The position numbers and the translations under genes are program-made. Of a DNA stretch of 64,000 nt, positions 29,677 to 38,617 are shown piece after piece. The notes under the pieces were generated by a model. The model saw nothing but the letters and a program-made list of their open reading frames with translations. It did not search any database and had not been told where the DNA came from. Location of the stretch: positions 1-64,000 of the forward strand of contig JAGWTC010000012.1 in the NCBI GenBank assembly GCA_028869135.1, written 5' to 3'. The stretch comes from Rhodocyclaceae bacterium. GTDB lineage: Bacteria; Pseudomonadota; Gammaproteobacteria; Burkholderiales; Rhodocyclaceae. The number at the start of each line of letters is the position of its first letter. Within the stretch, counting starts at the first letter, position 1.

Positions 29677-31272
29677 ATGGAAGTCTTGTTCAAACCCGCC
29701 CGTCAGTTTCTGGATGCCCTCAGTCTGGGCCAAAAGTTTCTGTTTTTGACGATATTGCTGGGTTTCCCCTTTGCAGCGCTCGCCTCCATCGCCTATGTCA
29801 ATTGGACAGGCGAAATTCACCTGCCTGACTGGGCCGGCTACACGCTCTGGATCTGCATGTTCATTGCGGCTACCGGCGCCTACCTTTTCATCGCCTTCTA
29901 TCTCTCGCTGATGAACAGCACCCGGATTCTGGGCACGGCAATCGCCCGTTTTGCCAAGGGCGATCTCTCGGCACGCGCCCAGCTCCAGACCCGGGACGAG
30001 TTCGGCGCCACCGCCGGCGCCTTCAACGGTATGGCCAAGGCCATCAAGCGCATGATCGCCGACGTATCGGGCCAGGCCAATTCGGTCTCCGATGCCGTTG
30101 CGAAACTGTCGACCCAAACCAGCCAGATCGCGCAAAGCTCGCAGAAGCAGAGCGACGCTGCAGCCAGCGTGGCGGCAGCCGTGGAACAGGTAACAACCAG
30201 CATCAATCTCGTCGCCACCCAGGCCGCCGACACCGAGTCCGTTTCGCGCAAGGCCTCCCAGCTCTCCGATGAAGGCGCCAGCGTCGTGCGCGAAGCCTCC
30301 TCCGAGATGACGCGCATCGCCGAATCGTTCAAGACCTCGTCGGAACAGGTCAATGAGCTCGGCCGCCGCACCCAGGAAATCAGCACCATCGTCCAGGTCA
30401 TCAAGGACATCGCCGACCAGACCAATCTGCTCGCACTCAACGCCGCCATCGAAGCCGCCCGCGCCGGCGAACAGGGGCGCGGCTTCGCGGTCGTGGCCGA
30501 CGAGGTTCGCAAGCTCGCCGAGCGCACCTCCGGCGCGACCAACGAGATCAGCAACATGATCTCGACCATCCAGAACAATATGCACTCGGCCGTGGAAAGC
30601 ATGACGGCCGGCGTCGATCAGGTGCAGCAAGGCGTATCGCTGGCACAGAAGGCCGGCACGGCGCTTGACGACATCAATCAGGGCGCGCAGGAAGCCGTGC
30701 AGATGGTGCATGAGATCGCCAACGCCGTCAGCGAGCAAAGCGTCGCCAGCACCGACATCGCCAACAATGTCGAGCGCATCTCGGTCATGACGCAGGAAAA
30801 CAGCGCCAGCCTCGAACAGATCTCCACGGAAGCCAGTCACCTCGACCGCACGGCCGCCGCGCTCAAGCAAGCCATCAGCGCCTTTTCGGGCGGCACGGCG
30901 AACGATGCCAAGTCTCTGGTGGACAAGGCCTCGGCCCTGCTGGAGTCGAGCGGCCGCCAGGCCGGCTTCGCCAAGGTCAACGACCCGCACGGCGAATATG
31001 TCATCCGCGACCTGTATATCTTCATCTACGGTCTGGATGGCGTCGTTCTCGCGCACGGCGGCAACCCCAGCCTGATCGGCAAGAACATGTTCTCGGCGAC
31101 CGATGCCCATGGCAAGCACTTCATCCAGGAGCGCATCGAGATCGCCAAGCGCGACGGCAGCGGCTGGCAGGACTACATGTTCCTCAATCCCGAAACCCGG
31201 GAAGTCGAAAGCAAGACCTCCTACATTCGTCGCGTCGGCGACATGATCGTAGGCTGCGGCGTCTACAAATAA
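29677..31272 (+). CDS. Methyl-accepting chemotaxis protein with cytoplasmic C-terminal Cache domain
   Basis: Chemoreceptor-like protein of 531 residues from ATG 29677, chosen because GGAG lies 6 nt upstream; an ATG at 29665 is possible. Two close TM helices (about 20-42 and 55-80) leave only about ten residues outside, so there is no periplasmic sensor. HAMP follows, then a signalling domain with [16 protein letters not shown] and [16 protein letters not shown]. After about residue 405 a C-terminal domain of about 120 residues appears, with [39 protein letters not shown] and [11 protein letters not shown], which is the single Cache pattern. The sensor would therefore be in the cytosol. A strong terminator follows, so it is monocistronic. 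Confidence 0.9.
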   Translation: MEVLFKPARQFLDALSLGQKFLFLTILLGFPFAALASIAYVNWTGEIHLPDWAGYTLWICMFIAATGAYLFIAFYLSLMNSTRILGTAIARFAKGDLSARAQLQTRDEFGATAGAFNGMAKAIKRMIADVSGQANSVSDAVAKLSTQTSQIAQSSQKQSDAAASVAAAVEQVTTSINLVATQAADTESVSRKASQLSDEGASVVREASSEMTRIAESFKTSSEQVNELGRRTQEISTIVQVIKDIADQTNLLALNAAIEAARAGEQGRGFAVVADEVRKLAERTSGATNEISNMISTIQNNMHSAVESMTAGVDQVQQGVSLAQKAGTALDDINQGAQEAVQMVHEIANAVSEQSVASTDIANNVERISVMTQENSASLEQISTEASHLDRTAAALKQAISAFSGGTANDAKSLVDKASALLESSGRQAGFAKVNDPHGEYVIRDLYIFIYGLDGVVLAHGGNPSLIGKNMFSATDAHGKHFIQERIEIAKRDGSGWQDYMFLNPETREVESKTSYIRRVGDMIVGCGVYK

Positions 31273-31291
31273 GCGCCCCGCTCCCCGAATC

Positions 31292-31317
31292 AAAGCCCGC
31301 CTCGGCGGGCTTTTTTT
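31292..31317 (+). terminator. Rho-independent terminator
   Basis: AAAGCCCGCC-TC-GGCGGGCTTTTTTT, 20 bp after the chemoreceptor stop. It also faces the convergent CMD gene. Confidence 0.9.
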
Positions 31318-31346
31318 CGCTCCGACTGCCGCGACCGAAGGCGAAC

Positions 31347-31700
31347 TCAGGAAGACGCCGGGGTACTGAACTCGCGAAAGGCAGCCACAGCATTGGCTGC
31401 ATACATGGCAACCGGGCCGCCGCCCATGTAGATGGCAACGCCGAGAACCTCGTGCACTTCCTCCTCGCTGGCGCCAAGGCGGACCAATGCCTTGGCATGA
31501 AAGCCTATGCAGCCATCGCAGCGTGCCGCCACGCCGACGGCCAGAGCGATCAGCTCCTTCACCTTGGCATCAAGCACGCCGCCCGTCATGGCAGCCTTGC
31601 CCATATCGCCAAAACCTTTCATGACGTCGGGTTGAGTCTTGTGCAGTTGGGCAAGATGGCGCGAAATGTCCTGCGTAAGTTCCTTGTAGTGCGTGCTCAT
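31347..31700 (-). CDS. Carboxymuconolactone decarboxylase/AhpD-like protein
   Basis: Small all-helical alkylhydroperoxidase-like protein, 117 residues. The redox pair CDGCIGFH (Cys61, Cys64, His68) and the preceding Glu-rich helix DAKVKELIALAVGVAAR are the AhpD signature. The later GASEEEVHEVLGVAIYMGGGP is typical of the CMD family. It is likely a thiol-disulfide or peroxide-handling protein rather than a true decarboxylase. It is divergent from the ArsR-type gene, with the 31-bp palindrome 87 bp upstream, so the regulator may control both. AGGAAGG-like sequence lies before ATG 31700. Confidence 0.88.
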   Translation of the reverse strand: MSTHYKELTQDISRHLAQLHKTQPDVMKGFGDMGKAAMTGGVLDAKVKELIALAVGVAARCDGCIGFHAKALVRLGASEEEVHEVLGVAIYMGGGPVAMYAANAVAAFREFSTPASS

Positions 31701-31786
31701 GGCGAAGCTCCTTCCGGTCGGGAATGAAAGTGACAGGGGGCAATCGGGCTTGTCGTGCCGCGGCCCGATCCTGCTTGACAGAATAA

Positions 31787-31817
31787 TTTAGCTACTGCTA
31801 AATTAGCAATAGCTAAA
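31787..31817. promoter_or_regulatory. 31-bp near-perfect palindrome, operator for the YgaV-like repressor
   Basis: Arms TTTAGCTACTGCTAA and TTAGCAATAGCTAAA around one central base, with a single mismatched pair besides the centre. It lies 30 bp before the ArsR-type gene and 86 bp before the divergent CMD gene, overlapping the AT-rich promoter zone. BigR/YgaV-type repressors bind AT-rich palindromes of this kind. Confidence 0.8.
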
Positions 31818-31847
31818 CTAAAATCCTGGCCAAAAACTTCAAAAAAC

Positions 31848-32159
31848 ATGACCCAACGCAAATCCGACCTTGAACTGTTGCAAGGCAGTGCCGCAGAGGC
31901 GGCAGCCCTGCTTCAGGCGGTGGGCAACCCAAAGCGCTTGCTGATCCTTTGCCTGCTGATCGCGAACGGCGAAATGACCGTGGGCGCACTCAACGAAATG
32001 ATCGTTCTGAGTCCGTCGGCACTGTCCCAGCATCTGGCCAAGATGCGCGAGGAAGGCCTCGTCAGCTACCGGCGCGAAGCTCAAACTCTGTACTACCGCA
32101 TTGAAGACCCGAACGTGATCAAGCTCATCGCTACGCTCAAGGACATTTTCTGTCCCTGA
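31848..32159 (+). CDS. ArsR-family repressor, YgaV/BigR/SqrR type
   Basis: Winged-helix repressor, 103 residues. The sequence is close in pattern to E. coli YgaV: AAALLQAVGNPKRLLILCLL, then LSPSALSQHLAKMREEGLVS in the recognition helix, and LIATLKDIFCP at the end. The two cysteines that sense persulfide or oxidant in BigR/SqrR are present (Cys35, Cys102), and the CxC metal site of true ArsR is absent. It should leave DNA when the two Cys form a di- or tetrasulfide; that is family knowledge. Downstream lies a DUF2892 protein, as the membrane part of YgaP lies next to YgaV. The CMD gene is divergent. Confidence 0.9.
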   Translation: MTQRKSDLELLQGSAAEAAALLQAVGNPKRLLILCLLIANGEMTVGALNEMIVLSPSALSQHLAKMREEGLVSYRREAQTLYYRIEDPNVIKLIATLKDIFCP

Positions 32160-32393
32160 CGCCTGAAGGGAGACGCCGCCATGATATCGAAGCCTGCGTC
32201 CTCGCTCCGCGCTCGGGATCTGGCGCAGGCATGGCTGTCGATGAGTCTGCGCACAGAAGCCACTCTACGGCGGCCGGGGGGACAGCTTGTGCATGGGCCT
32301 CCGCCGGAACCGGGCGGGTTGTTGAAACATTATTGGCGCCACCGCGCCGCAGTAAGCCAAGCTGCTTTTTTCCATGACCAACAGGAGTCACTC

Positions 32394-32591
32394 ATGAAAT
32401 CCAATGTCGGCGGTATCGATCGTGTTCTGCGAATTCTGGTGGGCGTTGTGCTGATCGCACTGGCGGCCACCGGCACCATAGGCTGGTGGGGCTGGTTGGG
32501 CCTGGTGCCCTTGCTCACCGGCCTGTTCTCGGTTTGCCCCATGTATTCGCTCCTGGGCATGAATAGCTGTCCCTTGAAGAAAAACAGCTAA
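32394..32591 (+). CDS. DUF2892 (YgaP-like) inner-membrane protein
   Basis: 65 residues starting at ATG 32394 (AGGAG 8 nt upstream). Begins MKSNVGGIDRVLRILVGVVL and contains two hydrophobic helices (about 10-27 and 30-50), then CPMYSLLGMNSCPLKK with two Cys near the membrane face. This is the YgaP-type transmembrane domain without its rhodanese domain. In E. coli ygaVP the rhodanese and this domain are fused. A longer upstream frame to 32181 gives no recognisable sequence, and the 234-bp gap after the repressor stop shows no other convincing gene. A role in sulfide/persulfide handling is inferred from neighbours. Confidence 0.88.
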   Translation: MKSNVGGIDRVLRILVGVVLIALAATGTIGWWGWLGLVPLLTGLFSVCPMYSLLGMNSCPLKKNS

Positions 32592-32602
32592 GTCATCCAG
32601 AT

Positions 32603-32629
32603 CGCCGCGGCCGCCGTCAGGCCGCGGCG
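32603..32629 (+). terminator. GC-rich hairpin after the DUF2892 gene
   Basis: CGCCGCGGCC-GCCGTCA-GGCCGCGGCG, a perfect 10-bp stem 11 bp past the stop, without a T-run. Possible Rho-dependent end or message stabiliser. Confidence 0.5.
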
Positions 32630-33067
32630 CCTTCAAGGGGTGCCGCTTGCGCACGCCCCTGACAACGCACGCGGGCCACATCCCAGGCTCGGCAGCCCCT
32701 CCTGCCTTTCTTGCTTGCACACCTTCCCGCCTGCCAGCGTGCCCTTCGCAAAGCCTCGTGTCTGCATTGCGCCCCGGCTTCTCATTTGTTCAGACTGACT
32801 TCTACCTGACACAAAAACTCAGGCCTGAAGCCCAAAATCAGCCTGGGCAATCTGCCGTGGTCTGACAGTAAAATCATTATCTAATTGAATTAAATATAAT
32901 TTAAAGACATCAAAGGAGATGTGGCGCCCCCACTTCCGCATATGCTGCAATGCAGCACAAAAGAATAAAAACCTTGCACGGAACTTTCAAAATCGGCAAA
33001 GGTCTGATTCGGCTTTAACGGGGACGACCGTCGGGATGACGGTCTGCGTTTTTCTGAATAAAAATTC
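32630..33067 (+). promoter_or_regulatory. Long leader region of the metal-efflux operon
   Basis: About 440 bp without a convincing gene. It changes from GC-rich to an AT-rich stretch (about 32868-32910, TTAAATATAATTTAAAG) suited to a promoter. A 7-bp inverted repeat GACCGTC-GGGAT-GACGGTC (33026-33044) lies 24 bp before the czcC start. A short frame from ATG 32921 reads into the czcC start, but its AAGGAG touches the ATG, so it is probably not translated. No metal-regulator gene is adjacent. Confidence 0.4.
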
Positions 33068-34318
33068 ATGAAGCCACAATGTACGCGCGGCACACCATTA
33101 CTCTTCCTGATCACACTCCTGGCTTCCGCCTCGACATGGGCCGAAGCGCCGAGCTATACGCGCCAGCAGTTGGAATCGCTGGCGCATGTCTCCAGCCGTA
33201 GCATTCAGGCCGCCCGCAACCAGGTGGAGGCGGCCACCGCAGCGGTCAGAAGCGCCCGGGCCTACCCCAATCCCGAGCTCGAATACCTGAAAGGCAGCAG
33301 CCGCTCGCGCCAGCCCAGCGGGGTGCCCGGCGACGTCGAACAGTATTCGCTGACGCAGCCGCTGGACATGCCCTGGACGCGCAGTCCGCGCATCGGTGCG
33401 GCCGAGGCCGGCCTCGATGCCGCCACTGCGCAAGGGCGCGGCCAGGAAGCCGACATCATTGCGCGCATTCGCCTGCGTTACTTCGACATGCTGCGCCGTC
33501 AGGCCGAATCCAAGGCGGCGCTGGAAGACCAGACGACGATGGAAGGCATACGCGACCGCATTGCCCTGCGTGTCGAGACGGGCGAAGCGCCCCGCTTCGA
33601 GCTCGTCAAGGCCGATGCCGAAATGCTGAATACCCAGAAGAATGCCTACACCGCCGAACTGCGCGTCAATCAGGCCCGTGCCTCGCTGCGCGCCCTGGTC
33701 GGGCCGGCGCTTCCGGAAAACTTCATTCTGGCCGGCAAGCTGCAGGATCCGCTCGAACTCGAAAGCCTCGACGTGCTGCGCAAGCAAATCCTCGAACAGA
33801 ACCCGGACCTGCTGCGCGCCCGCGCCGAGCGCCAGCGTGCCGGCAGGGAACTCGATCACGAACGGGGCAAGCGCTTGCCCAGGATGGCGCTTCGCGGCAG
33901 CAAGGAAAACGATCCTGAACTGAGCACCAACCGTGTCGGTCTGGTTGTCACGATCCCGATCTGGGATTGGCGCGGCGGCCCGATCGACGAGGCGCGCGCC
34001 AATCTGTCCCGCGCCACCAACGAGCTTGCGCATTACGAGTTTTCCATCGACCGCAGCATCGAGGTCGCTTACGAGCAATACCAGATCGCACAGGCGCAAG
34101 TCGCCGCGCTCGAATCCGGCATCGTTCGCCAGGCCGAGAACGCGGTGCGGATCGCCGAACATGCCTATCGCTTCGGCGAGCGCGGCATCCTCGACGTGCT
34201 CGACGCGCAACGCGTCTACCGGGCGGCGCGCAACGAGCTGATCAACGCCCGCTACGAAGCGGCCTCTACGTGGGCCGAGATCGAGCGCCTGCGCGCCAGC
34301 ATTCCCTCCCAGAACTGA
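33068..34318 (+). CDS. czcC: CzcC-type outer-membrane efflux protein
   Basis: TolC-family outer-membrane channel of a tripartite heavy-metal efflux pump. 416 residues; a signal peptide covers about 1-25 (LLFLITLLASASTWA, cleavage near AEA). Two outer-membrane-efflux repeats follow, each with long coiled-coil helices, for example AARNQVEAATAAVRSARAYPNPELEY and ARNELINARYEAASTWAEIERLR at the C-terminus. It is the first gene of czcC-czcB-czcA-PII-like, with 1 nt between it and czcB. The name follows the Czc family; the actual metal is not shown. Confidence 0.88.
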   Translation: MKPQCTRGTPLLFLITLLASASTWAEAPSYTRQQLESLAHVSSRSIQAARNQVEAATAAVRSARAYPNPELEYLKGSSRSRQPSGVPGDVEQYSLTQPLDMPWTRSPRIGAAEAGLDAATAQGRGQEADIIARIRLRYFDMLRRQAESKAALEDQTTMEGIRDRIALRVETGEAPRFELVKADAEMLNTQKNAYTAELRVNQARASLRALVGPALPENFILAGKLQDPLELESLDVLRKQILEQNPDLLRARAERQRAGRELDHERGKRLPRMALRGSKENDPELSTNRVGLVVTIPIWDWRGGPIDEARANLSRATNELAHYEFSIDRSIEVAYEQYQIAQAQVAALESGIVRQAENAVRIAEHAYRFGERGILDVLDAQRVYRAARNELINARYEAASTWAEIERLRASIPSQN

Positions 34319-34319
34319 C

Positions 34320-35507
34320 ATGAATTCCCTCCATACCGACAAATCCATGATTGCGAACCGGCCCCGCTCCGCCCTGCCCAGACTGCTGTTGCCACTCGTG
34401 CTGATCGCCGCGCTCGGCGCTTGCAACAAGAAGAACGCGCAACCGGAAGACGAAGCCAAGCCCGATCCCATGGTCGTCAAGGCGCCCGATGCATTGCTGG
34501 CGCAGCTCAAGTTCGAACCGGCCGCCACCGTGCCGGTCAGCGACACCTTGCGCGTCGCGGGCCGCATCGATTTCGACGAGCAGCGCCTGGCGCGCATCGG
34601 CTCCAGCGTAAACGGCCGCGTCACGGATTTGTATGCGCAGCTCGGCCAAAGCGTGAACAAGGGTGAAGTCCTGGCGCGCCTGCACAGCAATGAACTGTCG
34701 ACCGCCCAACTCGCCTATCTGAAGGCGAAATCTCAGATGGAACTCAATCGACGCAATATGGAACGCGCCCAGTCGCTGTTCGCCACGGACGTCATCAGCG
34801 ATGCCGAGTTGCAGCGGCGCACCAATGAATTCGAGATTTCCAGCGCCGAAACGCGCGCCGCCCGCGACCAGCTTCGCGTGCTCGGCCTGCCGCAGAGCAG
34901 CATCGACCAGTTGGGCAAAAGCGGCGCCATCGATTCAGTGGCGCCGGTCATCTCCTCCATCAAGGGCGTCGTGGTCGAACGCAAGGTGGCCGCCGGCCAG
35001 GTCGTGCAGCCTGCCGACAACCTCTTTGTCATCGCCGAGCTGTCGCGCGTCTGGGCCGTCGCGCAGGTGCCTGAGCAGCAGGTCAGCCAAGTCAAAGAGG
35101 GGCAGTCGGTGCAGATCGAAGTGCCGGCGCTCGCCAACGAAAAGCTGGTCGGCAAGCTGATCTTCGTCGGCCAGACCATCAACCCGGACACCCGTACGGT
35201 GCTCGTGCGCACCGAGCTCGACAATCGCGACGGCCGCCTCAAGCCCGCCATGCTCGCCTCCATGCTGATCGAATCGGCGCCGCTCGAGCGGCTGGTCGTG
35301 CCCAATAGCGCGGTGGTCCGCGAAAACGACATGGACTACGTTTTCATCGGCCAGGGCGACAAGCAGTTCCGCCTGACGCGCGTCAAGCTGGGCCCGCAGT
35401 CGAACGGACATCGTGTCGTTGTGGACGGCATCAAGACCGGCGACAGGATCGTCGTCGAAGGCGCGTTTCACCTCAACAATCAGCGCAACAACACTGAGGC
35501 CGAGTAA
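34320..35507 (+). CDS. czcB: CzcB-type periplasmic adaptor (membrane fusion) lipoprotein
   Basis: Links the RND pump to the outer-membrane channel. 395 residues. The N-terminus has a hydrophobic segment ending in a lipobox LIAALGACNKK, so it is probably lipid-anchored. A biotinyl-lipoyl-like hairpin (GRVTDLYAQLGQSVNKGEVL, about 99-118), a coiled coil (about 125-190), the second lipoyl half and beta-barrel (EGQSVQIEVPAL) and a membrane-proximal domain follow. There is no His-rich N-terminal metal-binding segment as in Cupriavidus CzcB. The stop overlaps the czcA start by 1 nt. Confidence 0.9.
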   Translation: MNSLHTDKSMIANRPRSALPRLLLPLVLIAALGACNKKNAQPEDEAKPDPMVVKAPDALLAQLKFEPAATVPVSDTLRVAGRIDFDEQRLARIGSSVNGRVTDLYAQLGQSVNKGEVLARLHSNELSTAQLAYLKAKSQMELNRRNMERAQSLFATDVISDAELQRRTNEFEISSAETRAARDQLRVLGLPQSSIDQLGKSGAIDSVAPVISSIKGVVVERKVAAGQVVQPADNLFVIAELSRVWAVAQVPEQQVSQVKEGQSVQIEVPALANEKLVGKLIFVGQTINPDTRTVLVRTELDNRDGRLKPAMLASMLIESAPLERLVVPNSAVVRENDMDYVFIGQGDKQFRLTRVKLGPQSNGHRVVVDGIKTGDRIVVEGAFHLNNQRNNTEAE

Positions 35508-38500
35508 TGATCGAGTCGCTGATACGCATGGCGCTGCAGCAGCGCCTCATTGTCGTCGTCCTCTCTGTCGCGGCGCTTGGGCTGGGGTTGTTCGCCACCC
35601 GTTCGCTGTCGGTCGACGCCTTCCCCGACGTCACCAATATTCAGGTGCAGATCGCCACCGAAGCGCCCGGACGCTCGCCGGAAGAAATCGAGCGCTTCGC
35701 CACCGTACCCCTGGAAATCGCCATGACGGGCTTGCCCGGCCTGACCGAAATGCGCTCGCTCAACAAACCGGGGCTGTCGCTGATCACGCTGGTCTTCACC
35801 GACAAGACCAACGTCTATTTCGCGCGCCAACTGGTCATGGAGCGACTGCTCGAAATCGGACCCAAGCTGCCGGAAGGCATCGTGCCGGTGCTCGGGCCGG
35901 TGTCTACCGGCCTCGGCGAGGTCTATCAATACACGCTGGAACGCCCCGACGACGGTGATCGCGAACTCAGCGTCGATGAGCTGACCCAGCGCCGCATCGT
36001 GCAGGACTGGGTATTGCGCCCGATGCTGCGTTCGATTCCCGGCGTGGCCGAAATCAATACGATCGGCGGCTACGAGAAGCAATACCAGGTACTGGTCGAC
36101 CCCGACCGACTGCGCCATTACAAAATTCCGCTGCACGACGTCTACCAGGCGGTTGCCCGCAACAACGCCAACTCGAGCGGCGGCATCCTGCCGCAGTTCG
36201 CCGAGCAATACCTGATCCGCGGCGTCGGCCTTGTCCACGACATCGAAGACCTGCAGCAGATCGTGATCAAGGAACGTGACGGAACGCCGGTTTATCTGCG
36301 CGACGTGGCGACCGTCACCCTGGGCCAGGCGGTACGCGCCGGCGCGATGCTGAAGAACGGCCAGACCGAAACCGTGGGCGCCATCGTCATGATGCTGGCC
36401 GGGGGCAATGCCAAGCAGATCGTCAGCCGCATCAAGGCCAAGGTTAAAGAAATCAACGACAAGGGCATGCTGCCCGGCGAACTCAAGGTCGTACCCTTCT
36501 ACGACCGCTCGGAACTCGTGGACGCCGCCTTGTGGACGGTCAGCAAGGTGCTGATGGAAGGCGTTTTCTTCGTCGTCCTGGTGCTGTTCCTGTTCCTCGG
36601 CGATGTGCGTTCGTCATTGATCGTCGTGGCCACGCTGATTCTGACGCCGCTGCTGACCTTCTTCTTCATGAACAAGCTCGGCATTTCGGCCAATCTGATG
36701 TCGCTGGGCGGCCTCGCCATCGCCATCGGTCTCATGGTCGACGGCTCTGTCGTGATGGTCGAGAACGCCTATGCGCAGCTCGGCAATCCGGACAACGAGG
36801 GCGAACGACCGATCCGTATCATCCTGCGCGCAGTGACCGAGGTCGCCACGCCCGTAGTGTTCGGCGTCGGCATCATCATTCTCGTATTCCTGCCGCTGAT
36901 GACGCTGGAAGGCATGGAAGGCAAGATGTTCGCCCCGCTCGCCTACACCATCGCGATTGCCCTTGCCATCTCGCTGTTCCTGTCACTGGTGCTGTCCCCG
37001 GTGCTGTCGTCGTATCTGCTCAAGCCGCCGGCGCACCATGGCGATCACGATACCAAGATCATTCGCATCATGAAGCAGTACTTCATGCCGCTGCTGCTGA
37101 AGGCGCTCAAGTACGAGAAGAAGACCATCGGCATCACCGTGGCGGTGTTCGTCGGCGTGCTGGCGCTGATTCCCTTTCTCGGCACCGCCTTCATCCCGAC
37201 CATGAAGGAAGGCACGATCATGCCTTTCCTGACCCGGGTGCCGAATATTTCCCTTGAAGAATCCATCAAGATGGAGAAGCAAGCTTCCCGGCTGGCAATG
37301 GAAGTCCCCGGCGTGCAATCCATCGTCGCCGTCGTGGGTCGCGGCGAATCGCCGGCCGACCCGCAAGGAACGAACGAATCCTCTCCGATCGCCACCTTGA
37401 AGCCGCGCGACGAATGGCCCGACGGCTGGGACCAGGACGACATCGCGGCGGCCATCCGCGAGAAGCTGTCGATACTGCCGGGCGTTCAGCTCTCCATGGA
37501 CCAGCCGATCTCGCAGCGCGTCGCCGAAATGGTCACCGGCGTGAAATCGGATATCGCGGTCAAGGTTTTCGGCGACGATCTCGACGAGCTGCGCGACGCC
37601 GCCAACCGCATCGCCAAGGTCGCCATGTCGCTGCCGGGCGCGCAGGATCTGCGCGTCGAGAAGGTATCCGGCCAGCAGTATCTGGAAATCGAAATCGATC
37701 GCCAGGCCATCGCCCGGCTCGGCCTCAACGTCGCCGACGTCAATGACGTCATCGAAACCGCCATCGGCGGCAAGGAAGCCACCGAGATTTTCGAAGGCGA
37801 GCGCCGCTTCGCCGGCGTGGTGCGTCTGCCCGAGAAGTTCCGCAACAATATCGGGGCGATCTCGAACATTCTGCTCGAATCGCGCACCGGCGCTCAGGCG
37901 CGGCTGGCCGACGTCGCGCACATTCATGTCGCCGATGGGCCGGCCCAGATCTCGCGTGAACTCGGCAAGCGCCGCATCGTGGTCGGCGTGAATGTCAAGG
38001 GCCGCGACCTCGGCGGCTTCGTCAAGGAGCTGCAGGAGAAAGTGGACCGCAAGATCAAGCTGCCCGACGGCTACTATCTCGAGTGGGGCGGGCAGTTCCA
38101 GAATATGGAACGCGCCATGGGCCACCTGATGATCATCGTACCGGTCACCATCGCCGCCATCTTCTTCCTGCTCTTCCTGCTCTTCAACTCCGTGCGCATG
38201 GCCTCGCTGATCATCCTGGTGCTGCCGTTCGCCTCCATGGGCGGCATCATCGGCCTCTTCGTCTCCGGCGAATATCTGTCGGTGCCCGCCTCGGTCGGCT
38301 TCATCGCCTTGTGGGGCATCGCCGTGCTCAACGGCGTGGTGCTGGTATCGTATATCCGCAAGCTGCGCACCGATGGCATGAGTGTGATCGAAGCCGTCGT
38401 CGAAGGCGTGCGCCAGCGTTTCCGCCCGGTCATGATGACCGCCACCGTCGCCATGCTCGGCCTGATTCCCTTCCTGTTTTCGGACGGGCCGGGCTCGGAA

Positions 38501-38617
38501 GTGCAGCGTCCGCTGGCCATCGTGGTGATCGGCGGCCTGATTACGTCGACGCTGCTCACGCTGGTCGTATTGCCCACGCTGTATCGCTGGTTCGATGAGA
38601 AGGAAGCCGAAGCATGA
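35507..38617 (+). CDS. czcA: HME-RND heavy-metal efflux pump, CzcA-type
   Basis: Proton-driven inner-membrane transporter that expels metal cations from periplasm or cytosol. 1036 residues, full length, with twelve TM helices and two large periplasmic loops. TM4 carries the proton-relay motif GLAIAIGLMVDGSVVMVENA (Asp near residue 406), which is nearer divalent-cation pumps (Czc, Cnr, Ncc) than CusA, where the Gly is Ala. The N-terminus MIESLIRMALQQRLIVVVLS is typical. Metal specificity is open: Co, Zn, Cd and Ni are candidates. It overlaps czcB by 1 nt and the PII-like gene by 4 nt, so the four genes are translated together. Confidence 0.93.
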   Translation: MIESLIRMALQQRLIVVVLSVAALGLGLFATRSLSVDAFPDVTNIQVQIATEAPGRSPEEIERFATVPLEIAMTGLPGLTEMRSLNKPGLSLITLVFTDKTNVYFARQLVMERLLEIGPKLPEGIVPVLGPVSTGLGEVYQYTLERPDDGDRELSVDELTQRRIVQDWVLRPMLRSIPGVAEINTIGGYEKQYQVLVDPDRLRHYKIPLHDVYQAVARNNANSSGGILPQFAEQYLIRGVGLVHDIEDLQQIVIKERDGTPVYLRDVATVTLGQAVRAGAMLKNGQTETVGAIVMMLAGGNAKQIVSRIKAKVKEINDKGMLPGELKVVPFYDRSELVDAALWTVSKVLMEGVFFVVLVLFLFLGDVRSSLIVVATLILTPLLTFFFMNKLGISANLMSLGGLAIAIGLMVDGSVVMVENAYAQLGNPDNEGERPIRIILRAVTEVATPVVFGVGIIILVFLPLMTLEGMEGKMFAPLAYTIAIALAISLFLSLVLSPVLSSYLLKPPAHHGDHDTKIIRIMKQYFMPLLLKALKYEKKTIGITVAVFVGVLALIPFLGTAFIPTMKEGTIMPFLTRVPNISLEESIKMEKQASRLAMEVPGVQSIVAVVGRGESPADPQGTNESSPIATLKPRDEWPDGWDQDDIAAAIREKLSILPGVQLSMDQPISQRVAEMVTGVKSDIAVKVFGDDLDELRDAANRIAKVAMSLPGAQDLRVEKVSGQQYLEIEIDRQAIARLGLNVADVNDVIETAIGGKEATEIFEGERRFAGVVRLPEKFRNNIGAISNILLESRTGAQARLADVAHIHVADGPAQISRELGKRRIVVGVNVKGRDLGGFVKELQEKVDRKIKLPDGYYLEWGGQFQNMERAMGHLMIIVPVTIAAIFFLLFLLFNSVRMASLIILVLPFASMGGIIGLFVSGEYLSVPASVGFIALWGIAVLNGVVLVSYIRKLRTDGMSVIEAVVEGVRQRFRPVMMTATVAMLGLIPFLFSDGPGSEVQRPLAIVVIGGLITSTLLTLVVLPTLYRWFDEKEAEA

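Noticed and set aside
32181-32393. N-terminal extension of the DUF2892 gene or a separate small gene
   Set aside because: It has a possible ribosome site, but composition is GC-biased without pattern, and the DUF2892 start has its own AGGAG.
32921-33070. Leader peptide gene upstream of czcC
   Set aside because: A 49-codon frame exists but its AAGGAG abuts the ATG and composition is unremarkable.
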